Source: Sphaerisporangium album
GTDB lineage: Bacteria > Actinomycetota > Actinomycetes > Streptosporangiales > Streptosporangiaceae
DNA: 64,000 nucleotides
Reading direction: 5' to 3'
NCBI RefSeq assembly: GCF_003323745.1
Contig: NZ_QOIL01000013.1
Span: forward strand, 42,784-106,783
The position numbers and the translations under genes were made by a program. Below the pieces are notes generated by a model. It searched no databases and was not told the origin of the DNA. It was given only the letters and a program-made list of their open reading frames with translations. Of this stretch, positions 1 through 20,194 are shown piece by piece (positions within the stretch are counted from its first letter, which is position 1; every line of letters begins with the position of its first letter).

Positions 1-1425
1 GTCGGCGGCGGCGCGTCCGAGACCCTCGACTTCTTCAACGGCCCCACTCCGCTGGACCTCGTGCGGGCCCGCGCCTGGCACGGCACCCTCGGCAACCTCG
101 ACCCCACCGCCGAGTACGGCGTCCGGTACGGCGTGCTGGAGGCCATCGACGTGTCCGAGGACCTCACGACGTACACCCTGCGCCTGCGCAGCGGCGTCCG
201 CTTCACGGACGGCTCCACGCTGACCTCGGCTGACGTCCTGCACTCCCTGGCCACGCTCGCGGCGGGCAGCAAGCTGCCGGTGTTCCGGATGGCCTCGCTC
301 AACTTCGATCTCGCTCACGCGAAGGCGGACGGCGACCTCAAGGTGGTGTTGCCGGCGGTCCGCCCGATCGCGGACGGACGGCTGATCCTCTGCCAGGGCA
401 ACTTCCTGGTCGTCAAGAACGGGACGAGGACGTTCTCGACCGCGACGCCCACATGCGGCCCCTTCAAGCTCACCGAGTTCACGGCCGGGCAGGGCGCCGC
501 CTTCACCCGCAACGACGACTACTACGGCGCGGCCCTGGGCCAGGGGCCGTACCTCGACGGCCTGGAACTGCGCTCGATCGCCGACTCCGAGGCCCGGGCC
601 GGCGCGCTGACGAGCGGCGCGGCCGACTTCGTGCACGACCTCGCCCCTGTCACCGCGCGCACGCTGGCCGCCGATGACTCCGTCGACGTCGTCCCCTCCA
701 GGAGCCCCTACCTGGTCGGGCTGTCCTTCCGGATGAACATGAACGTCAAGCCGTTCGACGACGAGCGGGTTCGCGAGGCCTTCAAGCTGGCCGTGGACCG
801 CGAGGCCATGGTGAGCACCGTGTTCTACGGCAACGCCACCGTGGGCAACGACCTGCCCGCGATGGGCTTCCCCGACTACGCCGACGGCCTCCCGCAGCGG
901 GCGCACGACCCCGAGAAGGCGCGCGCCCTGCTCAAGGCCGCGGGCGCCGAGGGGATGGAGGTCGTGCTGACCACGGGGCCGGAGACCCCCGGCATGGTCG
1001 AGGCGGCCACGCTCTACGTCGAGGACCTCAAGAAGGTGGGGGTGAAGGCCTCGCTCAAGGAGCTGCCCGCCGGGCAGCTCTTCGCCGACTTCGCCGCCTA
1101 CACCCGGCTGCCGCTGGCCGCCTCGTACCAGGTGCCGGTCCCGGCCCTGTCGACCTACCAGATCGGCACGGCCGGCGGCTCCCCGGCCGCGTTCGGCTGG
1201 AAGCGCCCCGAGGTCGACGCGCTGGTCTCCAACGCCCGCGCCCAGAGCGACGCGGCCACGGCGAGCAGGCTCGGCACCGACGCGCAGCGGACGCTGTGGG
1301 AGGAGGGCAACACGGTGCTGCCGGTCTTCAAGCCCTACCTCAACGCCCAGGTGAAGGGCCTCACCGGGATCGACGCCGACCTCTTCGAGCAGTTCCCCGG
1401 CTTCTCCCGCGCGGCCCTTCCGTGA
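1..1425 (+). CDS. ABC transporter substrate-binding protein, SBP_bac_5 type (5' end outside window)
   Basis: This is the solute receptor of a peptide/nickel/opine ABC importer, probably a lipoprotein outside the membrane. The frame is open from base 1, so the signal peptide lies left of the window. The visible 474 residues carry the family's N-terminal pattern (SETLDFFNGPTPLDLVRARAW, then a Y-x-L-x-LR-x-GV-x-F-x-DG block) and the conserved region around FDDERVREAFKLAVDRE. The stop overlaps the next GTG start by four bases, so it opens a four-gene transporter operon. SBP_bac_5 receptors are known to take dipeptides, nickel chelates and opine metallophores such as staphylopine. Its place beside a metallophore cluster suggests uptake of the metal-loaded product; that is inference. 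Family call is firm, ligand is not. Confidence 0.9.
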   Translation, partial: VGGGASETLDFFNGPTPLDLVRARAWHGTLGNLDPTAEYGVRYGVLEAIDVSEDLTTYTLRLRSGVRFTDGSTLTSADVLHSLATLAAGSKLPVFRMASLNFDLAHAKADGDLKVVLPAVRPIADGRLILCQGNFLVVKNGTRTFSTATPTCGPFKLTEFTAGQGAAFTRNDDYYGAALGQGPYLDGLELRSIADSEARAGALTSGAADFVHDLAPVTARTLAADDSVDVVPSRSPYLVGLSFRMNMNVKPFDDERVREAFKLAVDREAMVSTVFYGNATVGNDLPAMGFPDYADGLPQRAHDPEKARALLKAAGAEGMEVVLTTGPETPGMVEAATLYVEDLKKVGVKASLKELPAGQLFADFAAYTRLPLAASYQVPVPALSTYQIGTAGGSPAAFGWKRPEVDALVSNARAQSDAATASRLGTDAQRTLWEEGNTVLPVFKPYLNAQVKGLTGIDADLFEQFPGFSRAALP

Positions 1426-2375
1426 GCTGGGCGGTCTACTTGGGCCGCCGCCTCGCCGGTGCGGCCGTGACGCTGGTGCTGCTGTCCTGCGCGGTCTTCG
1501 CCGCCACGGCCGTGCTGCCGGGGGACGCGGTCAGCGCCGTCGCGGGCCCCGACGCCTCGGCGGCCGAGCGCGCCCGGGTCCGCGCCGCCCTGGGCCTGGA
1601 CCGGCCCGTGGCCGCGCGGTACGCCGACTGGGCGTACCGCGCGGTCCACGGCGACCTGGGCACCGGGTTCGTCGGCCACCGGCCGGTCGCGGACGTGCTG
1701 GCCGGCCGGCTTCCCAACAGCCTGCTGCTGGCGGGGCTGACCCTCGCCCTCGCCGCCCCGCTCGCGGTCGGCCTCGGCCTGTCGGCCGGACTGCGGGCGG
1801 GCCGGGGCGCCGACCGCCTGATCTCGACCCTCGCCCAGGTCGCGGCCGGGGTGCCGGAGTTCGTGGCTGCCGCGCTGCTGATCGCCGTGCTGTCGGTGCG
1901 GCTGGACCTGCTGCCACGGGTCTCCCTGGTGCCGCTGGGCGGCGGCCCGCTCGACGCCCCTCGGGGCCTGGTGCTGCCCGTCCTCACCCTCGCCGCGGTG
2001 GGGACGGCCGTGGCCACCCGGCTCATCCGCGTCTCCGCCGCGGACGTCGCGACGTCCCCGTACGTGGAGACGGCCCGGCTCAACGGCGTGCGCGGTGTCC
2101 GCCTGGCGCTGCGCCACGTGCTGCCCAACGCCGCCGGCCCCGCCGTGCAGGCGCTCACGCTCACCACCGGTGTGCTGGTGGGCGGCGCCGTGGTCGTGGA
2201 GAGCGTCTTCGACTACCCGGGGATCGGCCGCGAGCTTCAGCGGGCCGTCGCGGCCAGGGACGTCCCCATGGTGCAGGGGATCGCCACGACCCTGGTCGCG
2301 GTGATGCTGCTGATCCTCCTGCTGGGCGACGTCTGCGGGTGGCTGCTCGACCCGGCGCGCGGGGAGCCGCGATGA
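1422..2375 (+). CDS. ABC transporter permease, DppB/NikB type
   Basis: This is the first inner-membrane permease of the importer. GTG 1422 is chosen because it overlaps the previous stop (GTGA) and gives a protein of 317 residues, the normal length, starting with a hydrophobic helix (residues about 9-28). The family hallmark sits near the C-terminus: the TARLNGVRG and LRHVLPNA segments form the EAA loop that contacts the ATPase. About six membrane spans are visible. An upstream in-frame extension to 1296 would run antiparallel to family expectation and into the receptor gene, so I reject it. It forms a heterodimer with the next gene product. Confidence 0.92.
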   Translation: MSWAVYLGRRLAGAAVTLVLLSCAVFAATAVLPGDAVSAVAGPDASAAERARVRAALGLDRPVAARYADWAYRAVHGDLGTGFVGHRPVADVLAGRLPNSLLLAGLTLALAAPLAVGLGLSAGLRAGRGADRLISTLAQVAAGVPEFVAAALLIAVLSVRLDLLPRVSLVPLGGGPLDAPRGLVLPVLTLAAVGTAVATRLIRVSAADVATSPYVETARLNGVRGVRLALRHVLPNAAGPAVQALTLTTGVLVGGAVVVESVFDYPGIGRELQRAVAARDVPMVQGIATTLVAVMLLILLLGDVCGWLLDPARGEPR

Positions 2376-3232
2376 CCGGCGTCCAGGCGGGAGGGGAGAG
2401 GCTCCTGGCGGAGCACACCCCCGCGCGCCCCCGCCGCCGTCCCCTGCCGTTGCTCGCCGCGGCGGGGGCGTCGTTCGTGGTCGCCGTGGCGCTGGCCGGG
2501 CCGCTGCTGGCTCCGTACGGCCCGGCCGAACGGCTCGGCCTGCCCTTCCAGGCGCCGGGCGGGGCGCACCCGCTGGGCACCGACCTCCTCGGCAGGGACG
2601 TGCTGAGCCGCGTGCTGTGGGGTGGCCGGGTGATCGTCCTCACCGGGGTCGGCGCGACGCTGGCCGCCGGGGCCGTGGGCATGGCCGCGGGTGTGCTGGC
2701 GGGGCTCGCGCCCCGCCACACCGGCGATCTGGTGCTGCGGCTCGTGGACGCGCTGACGGTGCTCCCCGCGTTGCTGCTCATGCTCGTGCTGGCGGCCGGC
2801 TTCCCGGGGAGCGACCTGGCCGTCGTGGCCGCAGTCGCCCTCGCCACCACGCCGTTCTCGGTGCGCGTGCTGCGCGCGGCCACCCGGCGGGTCGCGGCCA
2901 CCGGCTACGCCGAAACCGCGTACGCCCGCGGCGACGGCAGGTGGGCCGTGCTGGTCCACGACATCCTGCCCAACATCGCCGGGCCGGCCCTGGTGGACAC
3001 GGCCCTGCGGCTGGTCGCGTCCGTCCATCTCACCGCCACCGCCGGCTTCCTCGGTCTCGGCCGCGGCGCGCCGGCCCCGAACTGGGGACGCATGGTCAAC
3101 GAGAACCTGCCCGGCGCGTCTCTGTCCGCCGCGGCCTTCCTGGCACCCACGTCGCTGCTCGTGCTGCTCTCGGTCTGCGTCGGCCTGCTGGCCGACCGGG
3201 CGGCCGGGGTCGTGTCCGGGGAGGGCCGGTGA
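2372..3232 (+). CDS. ABC transporter permease, DppC/NikC type
   Basis: This is the second permease of the importer, 286 residues. Its ATG lies in an ATGA overlap with the previous stop. A Pro/Arg-rich cytoplasmic start (residues 1-28) precedes the first membrane helix. The N-terminal OppC-type block 'HPLGTDLLGRDVLSRVLWGG' is present near residue 70, and the EAA loop (ETAYARGDGRWAVLVHDILPN) is near residue 190. Both are typical of DppC/OppC permeases. Together with the DppB-like partner it makes the membrane channel served by the fused ATPase that follows with another four-base overlap. Confidence 0.92.
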   Translation: MTGVQAGGERLLAEHTPARPRRRPLPLLAAAGASFVVAVALAGPLLAPYGPAERLGLPFQAPGGAHPLGTDLLGRDVLSRVLWGGRVIVLTGVGATLAAGAVGMAAGVLAGLAPRHTGDLVLRLVDALTVLPALLLMLVLAAGFPGSDLAVVAAVALATTPFSVRVLRAATRRVAATGYAETAYARGDGRWAVLVHDILPNIAGPALVDTALRLVASVHLTATAGFLGLGRGAPAPNWGRMVNENLPGASLSAAAFLAPTSLLVLLSVCVGLLADRAAGVVSGEGR

Positions 3233-4863
3233 ACGGGGGGAGCGGCGAGGCGCTGGTGCGTGTGGCCGGGCTGACGGTGGGTCCCGCCGGGGGTGGCCCG
3301 CCTGTGCTCAGGGACGCGACGCTGACGCTCGCGCCCGGGCGGGTTCTGGGCGTGGCCGGGCGGTCGGGGTCCGGGAAGAGCAGCCTGGCGCTGAGCCTGC
3401 TCGGCCATGTGCGGCCCGGCCTGGAACGGCGCTCCGGGACGGTGCGGGTGGGCGGACTCGATCCCTTCGCCAGGGCGGGCGCGCGCCGATTGCGCGGCCG
3501 GGTGGTGTCGTTCATGGGGCAGGAGCCGGCGGCCTCCCTCAACCCCGCCCTGGGGATCGGGGCCCAGGTCGCCGAGGCGGTGCGGCTGCGCTCGCCCGGA
3601 ACCGCCGACGTCACCGGCCAGGTCCGGGCGCTTCTCGCGGCGGTGGGGCTGCCGTCCGACCGGGCGTTCCTGCGGCGCCGTCCCCACCAGGTCTCCGGCG
3701 GGCAGGCGCAGCGGGTGGCACTCGCCGCCGCGCTGGCGGGCGCGCCGCGGCTGCTGGTCCTGGACGAGCCGACGGGCAGCCTGGACACCGTGCTGGCCCA
3801 CCGGATGCGTGAGCTGGTGGCGGAGGTGCTCAGGGACGGGGAGCGCGCGGCCGTGGTCGTCAGCCATGACACGGGCTGGCTCGCGGCCCTTGCCGACGCG
3901 GTGATCCGCCTGGACGGCGGACGGATCACCGCCACCGGTCCGCCGGCCGTCCCGCGCGCCGGCCGGCCGCGGGTCCCGCCGTCCGCGATGGGGGCGCAGC
4001 GGCCGTCCGGGCCGGAGGCGGACCGGACGCGGGTCCCGCAGGTCACGACGCCCCCGGACGCGTCACGGGTCCCGCCGCCGGTGGGGCACGGGGACGCCGG
4101 GGTGGCCGGCGCCGGGGAGACTCGGGCCGGGCTGGTGGTGCGCGGCCTGTCGGCCGCGCACGGCCGCGTCACCGTCCTGCGCGACGTCTCGCTGACCGTC
4201 CCCGGTGGCACGTGCACGGCGCTGGTGGGGCCGTCCGGGTCCGGGAAGACCACGCTCGCCCGCTGCCTGGCCGGGCTGCACCCGCTCACGCGCGGCACGG
4301 CCGGGTGGCGGGACGAGCCGGGCCGGCCCCCCGGGCGCACCCGCGCGGTGCAGTTGGTGCCCCAGGACGTCGGCGGGGCGCTCAACCCCCGGGAGTCCGT
4401 GCGCACCACCCTGACGCGGCCCATGACCGGGCTGCGCGGCATGCCGGCCGAGGACGCCGCCGCCGAGGCCGCGCGGCTGCTCGGGCTCGTGGGGCTCTCG
4501 CCCGCGATGATGCCGCGCAGGCCGGGCGAGCTGTCCGGCGGGGAGCGCCAGCGGGTCACCGTGGCCCGCGCTCTGGCGGGGGCGCCGCGGGCGCTGGTCT
4601 GCGACGAGGTCACCTCGGCGCTGGACCGCGAGGTCGCGTCCGAGGTCCTGGACCTGCTGGCCTCGCTGCGCCGGGCGCTCGGGCTGACGCTGCTGCTGGT
4701 GACCCACGACCTGGCCGCGGCGGCGCGGTACGCGGACCGGGTCGTCGTCCTCGACGGCGGGACGGTGGTCGAGTCGGGCCCGCCGGACCGGGTGCTGAGC
4801 CGTCCGGAGCACGCGGTGACCCGCGAACTCGTCGCCTGCTCCGGCGCGAACCGGGCGAAGTAG
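3229..4863 (+). CDS. Fused double ATP-binding protein (DppD-DppF type) of the importer
   Basis: This is the ATPase of the importer, 544 residues, with two complete nucleotide-binding domains in one chain where most systems use two proteins. GTG 3229 overlaps the previous stop. Domain 1 (about 5-240) has Walker A GRSGSGKSS, signature VSGGQAQR and Walker B LLVLDEPTGSLD. A Pro/Arg-rich linker of about 60 residues follows. Domain 2 (about 300-544) has GPSGSGKTT, LSGGERQR and ALVCDEVTSALD, where the usual Pro after Glu is Val. All catalytic motifs are intact. Fused ATPases of this kind are known in actinobacterial nickel/peptide-type importers. It is the last gene of the operon and converges on the ligase gene 88 bp away. 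Confidence 0.92.
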   Translation: MNGGSGEALVRVAGLTVGPAGGGPPVLRDATLTLAPGRVLGVAGRSGSGKSSLALSLLGHVRPGLERRSGTVRVGGLDPFARAGARRLRGRVVSFMGQEPAASLNPALGIGAQVAEAVRLRSPGTADVTGQVRALLAAVGLPSDRAFLRRRPHQVSGGQAQRVALAAALAGAPRLLVLDEPTGSLDTVLAHRMRELVAEVLRDGERAAVVVSHDTGWLAALADAVIRLDGGRITATGPPAVPRAGRPRVPPSAMGAQRPSGPEADRTRVPQVTTPPDASRVPPPVGHGDAGVAGAGETRAGLVVRGLSAAHGRVTVLRDVSLTVPGGTCTALVGPSGSGKTTLARCLAGLHPLTRGTAGWRDEPGRPPGRTRAVQLVPQDVGGALNPRESVRTTLTRPMTGLRGMPAEDAAAEAARLLGLVGLSPAMMPRRPGELSGGERQRVTVARALAGAPRALVCDEVTSALDREVASEVLDLLASLRRALGLTLLLVTHDLAAAARYADRVVVLDGGTVVESGPPDRVLSRPEHAVTRELVACSGANRAK

Positions 4864-4951
4864 CGCGACACGAGAGGAGGGCGGCCAAGGAACCCTTCCC
4901 GCTCGCGTACGCCCAGGGGAGCCGGCGGGCACGGCACCTCTGCCGCTCGTG

Positions 4952-6589
4952 TCACCCCGGGGAGAGCATCCCGGCCAGCGCGTTCTTGTCGATCTTGCCG
5001 ACGGCGGTCAGGGGCATGGCGGCGATCGGGACCACCTGGTCGGGGGCCTTGTAGGCCGCCAGTCCTCGCTCGTTGAGGAAGGCGGCCAGCTCCCGGGGCG
5101 CCGGGGGAGGTCCCGCGCAGACGAGGAACGCCACGGACCGCTCGCCCCTCTTCTCGTCCGGGGCGGCCACCAGGGCCGCCTGCGTGATCGCCGGGTGGGT
5201 GAGCAGATGCTCCTCCACCTCGGTCGCGGCGATCTTCTCGCCGCCGCGGTTGATCTGGTCCTTGATCCGCCCGACGACGACCAGATGGCCCGAGGGGAGA
5301 CGCCGGACGACGTCGCCGCTGCGGTAGAAGCCGTCGGGGGTGAAGGCGATCCGGTTGTGCGCCTTGGCCCGGTAGTAGCCGCGCGGGGTGTACGGGCCCC
5401 GGGTGAGCAGCTCGCCGGGGGCGCCGTCCGGCACCGGCCGGCCGTCGGGGCCGACGACGAGGATCTCGTCGTCCGGGGAGATCGGGCGGCCCTGGGTGGT
5501 GTGGACGAGCTCCTCCGGGTCGTCGAGCCGGGTGACGTTGATGAGCCCCTCGGCCATGCCGAAGACCTGCTGGACGGTCACGCCAATCGCGGGGCCGAGC
5601 GCGCGGGCGACGTCGTCGGGGAGCCGCGCCCCGCCGACCTGGAGCACCTTCAGGCTGCCGAGATCGGCTTCGCCGGACGCGGCCTCGTCCATCCAGTGCG
5701 GGACCAGGGGCGGGGTGAGCGAGGTGATGGTCACCCGCTCGCGCTCGACGAGGGCGAACGCGGTCTGCGGGCTCGGATCGGGCGACACCACGACGGTGCC
5801 GCCCGCGGTGAGCGTGCCGAGCACGCCGGGACACGCCAGCGTGAAGTTGAAGGCGAGCGGGAGGACGGCGAGGTAGACGCAGTCCTCGCCGAGACCGCAC
5901 ACCTCGGCGGCGGCGCGGGCGTTGTAGGCGTAGTCGTCGTGGGTCCGCGGGATGAGCTTGGGCAGCCCGGTGGTGCCGCCGGAGTGCAGCAGCAGGGCCA
6001 GGTCACCGGAGGCGGCGTCACCGTCGCCGGGGTCCACCCGCCCGGTGGCGGAGGCGTCCCCCAGCAGGTCGTCCAGGCGGACGAAGTCCCGATGATCTCC
6101 CGGGTCGCCGGCCACCACCACGTGCCGCAGCGTGCCGCTCCCCGCCTGCTCGGCGAGCAGTTCGCGCAGCATCGCGCGGTGGTCGAAGCGGGCGTGCCGG
6201 TCGGGGATCACGCAGGCCACCGCCTCCGAGACGCGCACCAGGTGGCCGATCTCGGTGCGGCGGTGTCCCGGCATGGCGTGCACGGGAACCGCGCCGAGAC
6301 GCTGGAGGGCGAACCAGAGCAGGACGAACTCCGCACGGTTGGGGAGCTGGACGACCACGCGGTCGCCGCGGCGCAGCCCCAGCCGCCGTAGTCCCGCCGC
6401 GAGCACGTCCACCTCGGCGTCGAGACGGGCGTACGTCCAGCGGCGGTCGCCGTCGACGAGAGCGGTCCGCCCGGGACGGTCCTCGGCCCAGGAGCGCAAC
6501 AGGGCGCCGAAGGTCCGCCCGCTCCAGTGACCCGCGCGGCGGTAACGCTCCGCGTAGGCCTCCGGCCAGCCCGGATGGGTCTGCGTCAT
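4952..6589 (-). CDS. Salicylate-AMP ligase (aryl acid adenylating enzyme, YbtE/PchD/EntE family)
   Basis: It activates an aryl acid as its AMP ester and loads the carrier domain at the start of NRPS 1. Length 545 residues is normal. The adenylation core motif LLLHSGGTTGLPKLIPRTH and the C-terminal GEKIAATEVEE and LTAVGKIDK (catalytic Lys) are present. In the substrate pocket segment the sequence is AFNFTLACPG (Cys253). Salicylate-specific enzymes carry LACPG where 2,3-dihydroxybenzoate enzymes carry LSSPG, which fits the salicylate synthase at the other end of the locus. The usual His before the pocket Asn is Phe247 here, a small oddity. It is transcribed divergently from the NRPS operon across the palindromic operator. 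Confidence 0.93.
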   Translation of the reverse strand: MTQTHPGWPEAYAERYRRAGHWSGRTFGALLRSWAEDRPGRTALVDGDRRWTYARLDAEVDVLAAGLRRLGLRRGDRVVVQLPNRAEFVLLWFALQRLGAVPVHAMPGHRRTEIGHLVRVSEAVACVIPDRHARFDHRAMLRELLAEQAGSGTLRHVVVAGDPGDHRDFVRLDDLLGDASATGRVDPGDGDAASGDLALLLHSGGTTGLPKLIPRTHDDYAYNARAAAEVCGLGEDCVYLAVLPLAFNFTLACPGVLGTLTAGGTVVVSPDPSPQTAFALVERERVTITSLTPPLVPHWMDEAASGEADLGSLKVLQVGGARLPDDVARALGPAIGVTVQQVFGMAEGLINVTRLDDPEELVHTTQGRPISPDDEILVVGPDGRPVPDGAPGELLTRGPYTPRGYYRAKAHNRIAFTPDGFYRSGDVVRRLPSGHLVVVGRIKDQINRGGEKIAATEVEEHLLTHPAITQAALVAAPDEKRGERSVAFLVCAGPPPAPRELAAFLNERGLAAYKAPDQVVPIAAMPLTAVGKIDKNALAGMLSPG

Positions 6590-6660
6590 GGTGGTCCCTT
6601 TCCTCGTTCACCGGCCGGTGGTGGCGCGGGCCCCGCTGGTGTGCTTAGTATTCGCTATCC

Positions 6661-6677
6661 GAAATGATAATCATTTC
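6661..6677. promoter_or_regulatory. Fur/Zur-type metal-responsive operator
   Basis: GAAATGATAATCATTTC is a perfect palindrome around a central A, AT-rich in a GC-rich region, and lies between the divergent ligase and NRPS genes. Its inner 13 bases equal the centre of the classic Fur box. Fur-family repressors (Fur, Zur) bind such 7-1-7 sites. In S. coelicolor the related coelibactin cluster is Zur-controlled, so Zur is the first candidate; assignment to Zur rather than Fur is inference. The IdeR/DmdR consensus does not fit. Confidence 0.8.
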
Positions 6678-6771
6678 TACTACCTTATCCCTATCGGTCC
6701 GCCCTGCCCGGGGCGCGACACCGACGGGAGCGGCACGACCATCCGAGAGCCCGACCGGAGGGGAACCATCA

Positions 6772-19036
<12,265 letters not shown>

Positions 19037-19040
<4 letters not shown>

Positions 19041-20194
19041 CGGCCACCCCGGTCATCGGCGTGCTCGGCGCCTCGGGCGCGGTGGGCCGGGCCGCGGTCC
19101 GCGAGCTGCTGGACCTCGGCCACACCACGCTACGCCTCGGCGGGCGCCGCGCCGGCGCCCTCACGCGGGTACGCGACGAGGACCTCACCGGCCGCGGCGA
19201 GGTCGCGCCTACGGACATCGGCGACGCCGCGAGCCTGGCCGCCTTCGCCGGCGGATGCGACGTCGTCCTCAACTGCGCCGGCCCGACCTACCGGCTCAGG
19301 GCCACCGTGGCCTCCGCCGCGCTGGCCGCCGGAGCGGACTGCGTCGACGTGGCCGGCGACGACCCGGCCGCGGAGGACCTGCTCCAGGCGGGCGACCCGG
19401 CCCGCGACGGCCGCGCCGTAATCCTGTCGGCCGGGGCGCTGCCCGGACTCTCCTCACTGCTTCCCCGGTGGCTGGCCCGTCAGGGGCTGGACGAGGTGCA
19501 CGCGCTGACCGCCCACTGCGGCGGGCTGGAGCCGTGCTCTCCGACCGTGGCCACGGACCTGATGCTCTCGCTCACCTCCGGCGGCGCGGACGGGGCCGCG
19601 TACGGCGAGCCGCTGGCCGCCGTACGCGGCGGGCGCCGTGCCTCCCGCGCGCTGAGGGCGACCGAGGACGCCGAGGCGCCCGGCTTCCCCGGCCGTGTCG
19701 CCCTCCAGCCGTACCTCGGCGGCGAGACCGAACGCCTCGCCGCGCGCCTCGGCCTGGACCGCGTGGACTGGTTCAACGTTCACCCGGGCCCGCAGGTGCA
19801 CGCCCTGCTCAACCTGCTGCCGGCCCGCCTCGCCGCGGGGGAGGACATGGAGCGGCTCGCCGACCGGCTCATCCTCGCCGCCGAACTCGACCTCGCCGGG
19901 CGCACCCCCTACTACGTGCTCGGCTTCCGCCTCACCGGCACCGCCGGCGGCGAGCCCGCGGAGCGCCGCCTGACGGTGCGCACGGCCAGCAGCTACCGGC
20001 TCACCGCTGTCGTCGGCGCCCTGGCGGTGGACGCCGTGCTGCGCGGCGCCGTGCCACCCGGCGTGCATTTCGCCTGCGACGTGCTCGACCCGGACACCGT
20101 CGCCGACCGCGTCCGGAGCGGCGGGGCCGCCATCCGGTTCGATCTGTCCGGCGGGCCGCACGACGTCGAAATGGTCGAGGAGGGAGTGCTGTGA
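19037..20194 (+). CDS. Saccharopine dehydrogenase-like NAD(P)-dependent oxidoreductase
   Basis: This 385-residue oxidoreductase starts at ATG 19037 in an ATGA overlap with NRPS 2. A Rossmann fold opens the protein (VIGVLGASGAVGRAAVREL, residues 6-24), followed by NCAGPTYRL and DCVDVAGDDPA, the pattern of the saccharopine dehydrogenase/trans-acting enoyl reductase superfamily. Its reaction here is unknown. A second reductase of a different family follows directly, so the two may reduce different rings or one may act on a tailoring intermediate. From memory the same type of gene sits at this place in the coelibactin locus (SCO7684). Family firm, role inferred. Confidence 0.85.

Noticed and set aside
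4867..4953. Inverted repeat GACACGAG/CTCGTGTC between the importer and ligase genes as terminator
   Set aside because: The eight-base arms are 71 bases apart with no closer stem, so a stable hairpin is unlikely.
6664..6771. ATG 6664 as start of NRPS 1
   Set aside because: It lies inside the operator palindrome, has no ribosome site, and the 36 extra residues are not family sequence. GTG 6772 has GGAGGGG eight bases upstream.
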